The notes beneath the pieces were generated by a model that had not been told where the DNA came from, did not search any database, and saw nothing but the letters and a program-made list of their open reading frames with translations. Shown one piece after another: positions 1-5,755 of a DNA stretch of 5,755 nt; the stretch's first letter is position 1, and each line of letters starts with the position of its first letter. The DNA is from Pseudomonadota bacterium. Lineage in GTDB: Bacteria; Pseudomonadota; Alphaproteobacteria; Rhizobiales; Kaistiaceae. A program made the position numbers and the translations under genes. The DNA lies in NCBI GenBank assembly GCA_023391905.1, contig JAEWAD010000328.1:1-5755 (forward strand), given 5' to 3'.

Positions 1-2759
1 ATGCCGATCAGCATCAGGATGCCGATCAGCGCGATCACGGAGAGGTCGAGCCCGGTCAGCTTCAGCGCCAGCAGCGCGCCGAAGGCGGCGGCCGGAAGAC
101 CCGACAGGATCGTCAGCGGGTGGATGAAGCTCTCATAGAGCATGCCGAGCACGACATAGATGGTGAGGATCGCCGCGACGATCAGCATGCCCTGCGTCGC
201 CAGCGACTGCTGGAACACCTGCGCCGTACCGGCATAGGAAGTGTAGACATTGGCCGGCAGGCCGATCTGCTGCTTCAGCACCTCGACCTGGTCCGTCGCC
301 TGTCCGAGCGCCACGCCGTCCGGCAGGTTGAACGAGATCGTCGCCGCCGGCAGCTGGCCGAGCTGGTTGACGGTGACGGGACCGGAGGTGCGCTCGACGC
401 GGGCGAAGCTTGAGAGCGGCACCAGGTTGCCCGAGGCCGAACGGACGCGGATCTCGGAAAGCCGGCTGTCCGACCAGGCGAGGTCCGGATCATATTCGAG
501 GATCACGTCATAGCTCGAGCCGGTCGACTGGATGGTCGCCGCCGTCGCCGTCCCGAAGCCGTCCTCGAGCGTCTGGCGCAGCGTCGCGGCCGGGATCCCC
601 ATCGAATCCGCCTTGTCGCGATCGACGACAACGCGTGCCTGCAGCGCGTTGTTCTGCAAATTGTTGGCGACGTCGACGAAATGCGCATCCGCCCGCATCG
701 CCTGGGTCAGCCGGGTCGCCCAGTCGTCCAGCGTCGGCGGGTCGATCGACTGCACGACGAGCTGGTAGGTGCTCTGCGAGCTGACACCGCCGATGCGGAG
801 ATTCTGCACCGGCTGGATGTAGGACTGGATGCCGGGGATGCGGCCGAGCTGGCCACGCAGTTCGTTCATGACGACGTTGACCGGTGGCCGCTGGTCCTTC
901 GGCTTCAGCTGCACCGAGAGCGACGCCGAATTCAGCGTCACCGAGCCCGGCCCGCCACCGACGAAGGAAGCGACATGGTCGACATAGGGCGAGGCCCGCA
1001 GCGTCGCCTCGACCTGGCGCTGCAGGGCGGCCATGGCGTCGAAGGAGATATCCTGCCGCGCCTGGGTGGAGACCGAAAGCTGACCGATATCCTCCTGCGG
1101 GAAGAAGCCCTTGGGCAGGGTCATGAACAGCCATGCCGACGCCGCCACCGTCGCGAGGAAGAGACCGAGGATGGCGAAGCGATGGGCCAGGCACCAGCCG
1201 ACGCCGCGATCATAGCGCCGCTCGACCGCCAGGAAGACACGCTCGAACCAGGCGGCAGGGCCTCGGCGAGCCTGTCCCACGGCCGATGCCGGCAGCCGCG
1301 CCGCCAGCATTGGCGTCAGCGTCAACGACACCACCATCGAGGCGCCGATCGCCAGCGTGACGACGACGCCGAACTCGTTGAACAACCGGCCGATGACGCC
1401 ACCCATCAGCAGCACCGGCAGGAAGACCGCGACCAGCGACAGGGTCATCGAGACGATGGTGACGCCGACCTCGCGGCTGCCGACCAGCGCCGCCTCGAAC
1501 GGCGGCAGTCCCGCCTCGACATGCCGCATGATGTTCTCGAGCATGACGATGGCGTCGTCGACAACGAGGCCGACCGCCAGCGTCAGGCCGAGCAGCGAGA
1601 TGTTGTCGACGCTGAAGCCGAGGAAATACATGCCGCCGAAGGCAGCGACGAGCGACAGCGGCACCGCGAGTGCCGGAATGAAGGTCGCCGAGACCTTGCC
1701 GAGGAAGAGATAGATGACGAGCACGACGAGGCCGATGGTGATCGCCAATGTCGCCTGCACGTCGGAGATCGCGGCGCGGATGGAGGTCGAGCGGTCGTTC
1801 AGCACGTGGATCGTCATCGAGGCCGGCATCGACGCCATCAGCTTCGGCAGCTGCGCGTTGACGGCATCGACGACCGCAACCGTGTTGGCGCTCGGCTGAC
1901 GCTGGATCGCTAGCACGATCGAGCGGGAGCCGTCATACCAGCCGGCGGTCTGGGTATTCTCCACGCTGTCGACGACGTTGGCGACATCCGAGAGCCGCAC
2001 CGGGCTGCCGTTCGGGTTGGCGACGATAAGTTGCCTGAACGCCTCCGCATTCACCATCTGGGTCGGCGCGTCGATGACGAGCGCCTGGCTTTCGTTCTGC
2101 ATCGTGCCGACGGGCGTCTGGTCGTTCGCGGCGGCGAGCGCCGTCGCGATCTGGTCGAGGCCAATATTGCGGGTCGCGAGCTTGTCGGGATCGGCCTGGA
2201 CACGGACGGCATAGGTCTGGCCGCCATAGACACCGACCTGGGCGATGCCCGGCAGCGTCGACAGGCTCGGCGAGATGACGTTCTCGGCGAAGTCGTCGAT
2301 GGTCGACATCGGAAGCGTCGGGCTCTGCACGGCGAGCAGCAGCACCGGCGCGTCGGCCGGATTGACCTTCCGGTAGCTCGGCGGGTTCTGCATGTTCGGC
2401 GGCAATTGCCGCTCGGCCCGGTCGATCGCCGCCTGCACGTCGCCGGCAGCCGTATCGATGTTCTGGTTCAGCGTGAACTGCAGCACGATCTGCGAGTTGC
2501 CGAGCGAGCTGGTGGCCGTGATCGTATCGATGCCGGAAATGGTCTCGAACTGCTTGATCAGCGGCGTCGCCACCGCCGTCGCCATGGTCTGCGGCGAGGC
2601 ACCGGGTAATTGCGCGCTGACGCTGATGGTGGGGAAGCTGACTTCCGGCAGCGCCGCGACGGGCAATTGCTGGTAGGCGAAGATGCCGCCCATGGCGATG
2701 CCGAGAAAGAACAGCGTCGTGGCCACCGGGCGGCGGATGCAGAGTTCGGAGATCTTCAT
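1..2759 (-). CDS. RND (HAE-1, MdtB/MdtC-like) multidrug efflux permease, C-terminus beyond window
   Basis: This is the inner-membrane proton-driven permease of a tripartite efflux pump, which would move drugs or other amphiphiles from the membrane or periplasm to an outer-membrane channel. The frame is open for 919 codons without interruption and runs off the left edge; family members are about 1030-1050 residues, so some 110-130 are missing. The protein opens with MKISELCIRRPVATTLFF, a typical RND TM1 (about 10-30). A first large periplasmic domain (about 31-335) includes LPEVSFPTISVSAQLPGASP. TM2-TM6 span about 336-487. TM4 carries VGLVVDDAIVMLENI, with the proton-relay pair Asp401-Asp402. 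TM7 (about 528-547) leads to KGFFPQEDIGQ and a second periplasmic domain, and TM8-TM10 start near 857. The TM10 lysine expected in this family lies just outside the window. The ATG overlaps the adaptor stop and has GGAGG 7 bases upstream. The family call is firm; the substrate is unknown. Residues 65-69 read PLIKQ where E. coli MdtB/C have PLER-type sequence, which suggests a distinct subgroup. Confidence 0.96.
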   Translation of the reverse strand, partial: MKISELCIRRPVATTLFFLGIAMGGIFAYQQLPVAALPEVSFPTISVSAQLPGASPQTMATAVATPLIKQFETISGIDTITATSSLGNSQIVLQFTLNQNIDTAAGDVQAAIDRAERQLPPNMQNPPSYRKVNPADAPVLLLAVQSPTLPMSTIDDFAENVISPSLSTLPGIAQVGVYGGQTYAVRVQADPDKLATRNIGLDQIATALAAANDQTPVGTMQNESQALVIDAPTQMVNAEAFRQLIVANPNGSPVRLSDVANVVDSVENTQTAGWYDGSRSIVLAIQRQPSANTVAVVDAVNAQLPKLMASMPASMTIHVLNDRSTSIRAAISDVQATLAITIGLVVLVIYLFLGKVSATFIPALAVPLSLVAAFGGMYFLGFSVDNISLLGLTLAVGLVVDDAIVMLENIMRHVEAGLPPFEAALVGSREVGVTIVSMTLSLVAVFLPVLLMGGVIGRLFNEFGVVVTLAIGASMVVSLTLTPMLAARLPASAVGQARRGPAAWFERVFLAVERRYDRGVGWCLAHRFAILGLFLATVAASAWLFMTLPKGFFPQEDIGQLSVSTQARQDISFDAMAALQRQVEATLRASPYVDHVASFVGGGPGSVTLNSASLSVQLKPKDQRPPVNVVMNELRGQLGRIPGIQSYIQPVQNLRIGGVSSQSTYQLVVQSIDPPTLDDWATRLTQAMRADAHFVDVANNLQNNALQARVVVDRDKADSMGIPAATLRQTLEDGFGTATAATIQSTGSSYDVILEYDPDLAWSDSRLSEIRVRSASGNLVPLSSFARVERTSGPVTVNQLGQLPAATISFNLPDGVALGQATDQVEVLKQQIGLPANVYTSYAGTAQVFQQSLATQGMLIVAAILTIYVVLGMLYESFIHPLTILSGLPAAAFGALLALKLTGLDLSVIALIGILMLIG

Positions 2760-4045
2760 AGCCTGGCCTCCGATCCGCTCGCCGGCGCGTTGGGCCTCTG
2801 GGAGACCTCGCCTTGACCGCTGGCCTTGCCGGCCGGCGGCGGAGTGGCTGCCGGGGCAACCGCCGCCTGGCGGATCGTGACCTTCATGCCGGCGGCGAGC
2901 GACAGCTGGCCTTCCGTCACCACCTTCTCGCCCACCCGCAGGCCGGTGGCGACGCCGGCGCGATCGCCGACGATCCCGACGACGTCGACCGCGCGGACGT
3001 CGATCGTCCCGTCTGGCCTGACGACGAACACGTTCGAGCCGGACTGGCCCGGCTGGACCGCGACAGCCGGCACGATCACGACGTTCTCATTCGCGCCGAG
3101 GTCGACATCGACCTTGACGGCCTGGCCCGGCCAGAACGTGCGGCCCTGGTTCGGAACGGCTGCGCGGACCGCCATCGTGCCGGAGCCGGAACTGATGCTG
3201 CTGTCGATGAAGTCGACGGTGGCGGCGGCCGGCACGTCCTTTGGCGCGACGGCGGCAGCTCCGCTTGCCGGTGTGGCCGTCGTCGACGCGTTCGCCGGAG
3301 AGACGCGGACCGCCACGGTGCCGGCGGCCAACGATTGCCGCAACAGGCCGACGTCGGCGTCGGAGACGGTAAAGTTCGCCTCGACATGGTCCATGTCGGT
3401 CAGCACCACCATTGTCGTCCCCGGCTGGACGAGGCTGCCGACCGTGATCGGAAACGCGCCCAGCCTTCCATCATGCGGCGCCGTGATGCGCATGTCGTCG
3501 ACGACGACCTGATCGGCGTCGATATTGGCCTGGTCAAGCGTCACCACGGCCGCGGCACTCGCCGCGTCGGCGACGGCCTGGTCGAGCTGCTGGCTGGAAT
3601 CCACCTTGCGGACGACGAGATCCTGGGCCCGCTTCAGATCGGCCGAGGTTGAGACGACAGTCGCCTGATCGCGCACCAGCGCCGCCTTGTCGCGCGCCAG
3701 AGTGGCCTGCGCAGCCCGGTCGTCGAGCTGGACAAGCAGGTCTCCGGCCTTCACGTCGGCGCCGTTCGCCTGGGCGATGCTTGTCACAACAGCCTGCTGC
3801 TGCGTCGTCACAGCCGTGGAAGCGGTCGAATTGATCCAGCCGATCGTCGAGCGGCGGATGGGCAGGCTGCCGCTCTCGGCGGTGGCCACGGCGACGGAAG
3901 GAGGCGTGCCCGCCCTGCCCTTTCCGGCGGAGGAGGCGACCGGGTCCGCACGCGGCCCGAACGGCGATGGGATCAGGCCCTGCCAGGAAGCGAGCGCGAC
4001 CGCGACGATCGCGGCGAGGATCAGCGAGACGACCGGATACCGCAT
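2756..4045 (-). CDS. Periplasmic adaptor (membrane fusion protein, HlyD/AcrA/MdtA-like) of RND pump
   Basis: This 429-residue adaptor links the downstream RND permease to an outer-membrane channel. Residues 1-22 (MRYPVVSLILAAIVAVALAS) form an uncleaved anchor or signal segment; no lipobox Cys is seen, so it is not an AcrA-type lipoprotein. The first lipoyl half lies at about 77-107 (ending VKAGDLLVQLDD). An alpha-helical hairpin covers about 108-183. The second lipoyl half is at about 184-216 (MRITAPHDGRLGAF), followed by a beta-barrel ending near TFWPGQAVKVDVDL (303-316) and a membrane-proximal domain to about 390. R139, L143 and S150 fit the R-x3-L-x6-S hairpin-tip signature of TolC-docking adaptors. 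The ATG at 4045 was chosen because AAGGAG sits 8 bases before it and the hydrophobic segment follows at once; the frame stays open to 4222 but that extension is Arg/Pro-rich and unlikely to be translated. Unusual points are an Ala/Thr/Pro-rich stretch at about 249-276 and a low-complexity C-terminal tail (about 393-429). The family call is firm; the substrate is unknown. Confidence 0.95.
   Translation of the reverse strand: MRYPVVSLILAAIVAVALASWQGLIPSPFGPRADPVASSAGKGRAGTPPSVAVATAESGSLPIRRSTIGWINSTASTAVTTQQQAVVTSIAQANGADVKAGDLLVQLDDRAAQATLARDKAALVRDQATVVSTSADLKRAQDLVVRKVDSSQQLDQAVADAASAAAVVTLDQANIDADQVVVDDMRITAPHDGRLGAFPITVGSLVQPGTTMVVLTDMDHVEANFTVSDADVGLLRQSLAAGTVAVRVSPANASTTATPASGAAAVAPKDVPAAATVDFIDSSISSGSGTMAVRAAVPNQGRTFWPGQAVKVDVDLGANENVVIVPAVAVQPGQSGSNVFVVRPDGTIDVRAVDVVGIVGDRAGVATGLRVGEKVVTEGQLSLAAGMKVTIRQAAVAPAATPPPAGKASGQGEVSQRPNAPASGSEARL
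2767..2771 (-). promoter_or_regulatory. Shine-Dalgarno of the RND permease gene
   Basis: On the minus strand GGAGG lies 7 bases before the ATG at 2759, inside the last codons of the adaptor gene. It supports this start and shows that the permease has its own ribosome site as well as the ATGA overlap with the adaptor stop. Confidence 0.8.
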
Positions 4046-4053
4046 GACGGCTG

Positions 4054-4059
4054 CTCCTT
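4054..4059 (-). promoter_or_regulatory. Shine-Dalgarno of the adaptor gene, deciding its start
   Basis: Minus-strand AAGGAG is followed by 8 bases and then ATG at 4045. It selects this start over upstream in-frame ATGs (for example 4222), which lie in Arg/Pro-rich translation lacking any membrane segment. Confidence 0.85.
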
Positions 4060-4106
4060 GTTCGTCTGATTGGAATGGTGCGGCCGCCCCGCCATTTCCC
4101 GTTAAT

Positions 4107-4125
4107 TCGCGGTAAGGAACCGCGA
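4107..4125. promoter_or_regulatory. Perfect 7-bp inverted repeat, candidate operator or leader hairpin
   Basis: The sequence TCGCGGT-AAGGA-ACCGCGA is a perfect 7+5+7 inverted repeat. Outer bases CCCG (4098-4101) and CGGG (4126-4129) could extend pairing past a 5-base bulge, TTAAT. It lies 62-80 bases upstream of the adaptor ATG, a place suited to a TetR- or MarR-type repressor operator, although no such regulator is in the window. If transcription starts further upstream it would instead form a hairpin in the operon's 5' leader. The symmetry is seen directly; the role is inferred. Confidence 0.4.
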
Positions 4126-4319
4126 CGGGCGGTGCGCTCGGCCCGGACGGGCGTCGCCGGGCGTGCCGAATGAAGGCAGGAGGACCGGGTTTCCGCCATT
4201 TTCGGCGGCACGGCCGGCGCATCCATCAAGGATCGTGGTGGAAAGCCTCACAAAGATTTGCTGGACGCAGGCGGCCATTCCTGCTCACGGTGCCCGTTCC
4301 CCGCATCCCGGACCGCCTG

Positions 4320-5255
4320 ATGACCTCCCCCACGACGACCCCCGCCGCCACCGCACGGATTTCGCCTGCCAGCAATCCGATGACCCGGCTCGACTATTCG
4401 CTCTATGCCGTGACCGTCTTCGCCTGGAGCACGAGCTGGATCGCGCTCAAGCTGCAGCTCGGTGTCGTGGCGCCGCAGGTCGCGATCACCTGGCGCTTCC
4501 TGATCGCCTCGCTGGTGATGTTCGGCTGGGCCATCCTGCGCGGCGACCGGCTGCGGTTCCCGCTCGCCGACCATCTGCGCTTCGTCGGCCTCGGCTTCTT
4601 CATCTTCTCGCTGAACTTCCTGCAGTTCTATCTCGGCGGCGCCAAGCTCGCCTCCGGCCTGCTCGCGGTGATCTTCTCGCTCGCCTCGGTGTTCAACATG
4701 CTGCTGGGCGCGATCTTCCTGCGCCAGCCGGTCGACCAGCGCGTGCTGGTCGGCGCGGCCTTCGGCTTCGGCGGCGTGGCGCTGATGTTCTGGCCGGAGA
4801 TCGCCGGCACGGCCTTCGACCATGACGCGGCGGTCGGCCTCGCGCTCTGCGTCGGCGGCACGCTGTTCTTCTGCATCGGCAACCTGATCTCGGCCAAGAC
4901 GCAGCGCCTCGGCATCCCGGTCGTCTCGGCCAGCGCCTGGGGCATGGCCTATGGCACGGCGATCCTCGCCCTGATCGCGGCCGTGCTCGGCAAGCCGTTC
5001 ATCATCGACTGGTCGTTCCAGTACATCGCGTCGCTGCTCTGGCTGGCGCTGCTCTCGTCGGTGATCGCCTTCGCCGCCTATCTGACGCTGCTCGGGCGGA
5101 TCGGCACCGGCCGCGCCGGCTATTCGACGGTGCTGTTCCCCGTCTTCGCGCTGCTGATCTCGACCTTCGCCGAGGGCTACCAGTGGACCGCCTTCGCGAT
5201 CGCCGGCTTGGTGCTGGTGATGGTCGGCAACGTCATCGTGCTCGGCAAGCGCTGA
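4320..5255 (+). CDS. DMT superfamily (EamA domain) transporter
   Basis: This is an inner-membrane transporter of the drug/metabolite transporter superfamily, whose members move amino acids, their metabolites or other small solutes, often outward; the substrate cannot be read from sequence. From the ATG at 4320 it has 311 residues, usual for the family. Ten hydrophobic segments are seen at about 26-47, 55-74, 86-106, 109-134, 141-159, 171-191, 203-222, 231-255, 266-284 and 289-308, forming two EamA repeats of five helices each. Motifs include VFAWSTSWIALKLQLG in TM1, LGAIFLRQPV after TM4, and GRAGYSTVLFPVFALLIS entering TM9, all typical of EamA halves. The start is uncertain: neither ATG 4320 nor ATG 4380 (MTRLDYSLYA, 291 residues) has a Shine-Dalgarno. 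The first 20 residues from 4320 are Thr/Pro/Ala-rich and not conserved-looking. An in-frame ATG at 4170 would add an Arg-rich, implausible leader. It is divergent from the efflux operon and convergent with the SDR gene. Confidence 0.92.
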   Translation: MTSPTTTPAATARISPASNPMTRLDYSLYAVTVFAWSTSWIALKLQLGVVAPQVAITWRFLIASLVMFGWAILRGDRLRFPLADHLRFVGLGFFIFSLNFLQFYLGGAKLASGLLAVIFSLASVFNMLLGAIFLRQPVDQRVLVGAAFGFGGVALMFWPEIAGTAFDHDAAVGLALCVGGTLFFCIGNLISAKTQRLGIPVVSASAWGMAYGTAILALIAAVLGKPFIIDWSFQYIASLLWLALLSSVIAFAAYLTLLGRIGTGRAGYSTVLFPVFALLISTFAEGYQWTAFAIAGLVLVMVGNVIVLGKR

Positions 5256-5264
5256 AGCCTAGGG

Positions 5265-5290
5265 TCCCGCCGAGCCTCGGCCCGGCGGGA
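5265..5290. terminator. GC-rich hairpin between convergent genes, likely bidirectional terminator
   Basis: TCCCGCCG (5265-5272) pairs perfectly with CGGCGGGA (5283-5290) around a 10-base loop. It lies 10 bases after the DMT stop and 18 bases beyond the SDR stop on the other strand. No clear T-run follows on either strand, so it is not a textbook intrinsic terminator; the placement between tail-to-tail genes is the main support. Confidence 0.55.
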
Positions 5291-5307
5291 TGCGTTCCTG
5301 GAAGGTC

Positions 5308-5755
5308 TCAGACCATCCGCATGCTCATGCCGCCGTCGACGACGAGTTCCTCACCCGAGATGAACTCGTTGGTGAGCAGCTCGACGGCCGCGGTCGCCAC
5401 CTGCTCGGACGTGCCGAGACGCTGCAGCGGGATGCGGTTGGCGAGGTTGTTGGCGCGCGCCTCCGGCGTCATCGCCGCATGGAAGCGCGTCTCGATGATG
5501 CCCGGGCAGATCGTGTTGACGCGAATGCCCTCGTGGCCATGGTCGCGCGCCAGCGCCCGGCCCATCTGCGGCAGAGCGCCCTTGACCGTCTGGTAGGCGA
5601 CGGTGCCGGGGCAGCCGCGCAGGCCGGCGACGGACGAGACCAGCAGCATCGCGCCGCCCTGCTTCGCCAGCGCCGCATGGGCCGCGCGGAACAGGTGGAA
5701 CGGCGTGTGGACATGGACGCGGAACGCATCCTCCCAGGCTTCCTCGGTGACGGTG
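5308..5755 (-). CDS. Short-chain dehydrogenase/reductase (classical SDR), N-terminus beyond window
   Basis: This is an NAD(P)-dependent oxidoreductase of the classical SDR family, probably cytoplasmic; the substrate is unknown. The last 148 residues and the stop are visible. A classical SDR has about 250 residues, so the cofactor-binding TGxxxGxG region is missing. Fragment numbering: the strand LLVSSVAG carries the catalytic Ser41, and AYQTVKGAL gives Tyr54 and Lys58 (YxxxK), with the normal 13-residue Ser-Tyr spacing. IRVNTICPGIIETRF is the usual PG motif after beta-6, and ISGEELVVDGGMSMRMV is the usual C-terminal strand. The Asn of the N-S-Y-K tetrad normally sits 27 residues before the Ser, in a VNxxGxF context; here that position is His14 (FRVHVHTPF). 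The gene is convergent with the DMT transporter, with no operon link visible in the window. FabG-like or 3-hydroxyacyl/sugar dehydrogenase roles are all possible. The family is certain; the function is not. Confidence 0.94.
   Translation of the reverse strand, partial: TVTEEAWEDAFRVHVHTPFHLFRAAHAALAKQGGAMLLVSSVAGLRGCPGTVAYQTVKGALPQMGRALARDHGHEGIRVNTICPGIIETRFHAAMTPEARANNLANRIPLQRLGTSEQVATAAVELLTNEFISGEELVVDGGMSMRMV

Larger units (their letters stand above)
4046..4319. other. Divergent intergenic region between efflux operon and DMT transporter
   Basis: These 274 bases separate two divergently read genes and should contain promoters for both. I see no convincing sigma-70 -35/-10 pair on either strand and assign none. 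The region holds the inverted repeat at 4107-4125, a weaker 5-bp repeat CCGCC/GGCGG (4193-4197 with 4204-4208) and an AT-richer patch GTTAATT (4101-4107). Reading frames are open through it on both strands, but they give Arg/Pro-rich low-complexity protein and look like high-GC shadows. Confidence 0.6.

Noticed and set aside
1..30. 12-base direct repeat (1-12 and 19-30)
   Set aside because: It lies in TM10 coding sequence where repeated Ile/Leu/Gly codons explain the similarity.
681..1913. Long plus-strand open frame (410 codons) opposite the RND gene
   Set aside because: Its translation is rich in Arg, Asp, Gln and His with no domain or membrane pattern. It is the mirror of a GC-rich coding strand, and the minus-strand frame gives a full RND protein.
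1933..2859. Minus-strand open frame of 308 codons across the adaptor/permease junction
   Set aside because: It is out of frame with both efflux genes and gives Arg/Ala-rich low-complexity protein; both real frames are intact.
2813..3652. Plus-strand frames of 279 and 228 codons opposite the adaptor gene
   Set aside because: Low-complexity Arg/Asp or Ala/Thr-rich translations without recognisable features; antisense shadows of the adaptor.
4141..4152. GCCCG-GA-CGGGC short palindrome
   Set aside because: A 2-base loop is too tight for a normal hairpin and 5-bp GC palindromes are expected by chance here.
4193..4208. CCGCC/GGCGG inverted repeat with a 6-base loop
   Set aside because: Only 5 bp in GC-rich DNA, so easily chance; not tied to a start or promoter element.
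4046..4222. Upstream in-frame extension of the adaptor to an ATG at 4222
   Set aside because: The extra 59 residues are Arg/Pro-rich and would put the membrane anchor inside the protein, while ATG 4045 has a strong Shine-Dalgarno.

Overview
The window is high-GC DNA with dense coding in codons that favour G/C at the third position. Gene content and protein style suggest an alphaproteobacterium, most likely Hyphomicrobiales (rhizobia-like). This is an inference: no rRNA or other phylogenetic marker is present. Four genes are visible, two of them cut by the window edges. I see no RNA genes, mobile elements, CRISPR arrays or tRNAs.

Bases 1-4045 (minus strand) hold a two-gene tripartite-efflux operon read right to left. 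First comes a periplasmic adaptor (membrane fusion protein, 4045-2756). It is followed, with an ATGA four-base overlap, by an inner-membrane RND permease of the HAE-1 type, close to MdtB/MdtC (from 2759, running off the left edge after 919 codons). Each gene has a good Shine-Dalgarno sequence. The adaptor carries the RLS hairpin-tip signature of adaptors that dock onto TolC-like channels. No outer-membrane channel or regulator gene lies in the window, so the pump probably uses a channel encoded elsewhere.

Bases 4046-4319 are a divergent non-coding region of 274 bases. Its notable element is a 7-base perfect inverted repeat with a 5-base centre (4107-4125), lying about 60-80 bases before the adaptor start. 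It could be a repressor operator or a leader hairpin.

Bases 4320-5255 (plus strand) encode a ten-helix DMT/EamA-family transporter. Its start is not marked by a Shine-Dalgarno. A 52-base gap with an 8-bp GC-rich hairpin separates it from a convergent short-chain dehydrogenase/reductase (5755-5308, minus strand), which is cut at its N-terminus by the right edge. In that SDR the position of the usual catalytic-tetrad Asn is a His.

Overall this is a membrane-transport neighbourhood: a drug/solute efflux pump next to an unrelated metabolite transporter. I found no convincing evidence of a new multi-gene system. The points most worth a second look are the SDR active-site substitution, the intergenic inverted repeat, and the adaptor's Ala/Thr/Pro-rich insertion and tail.
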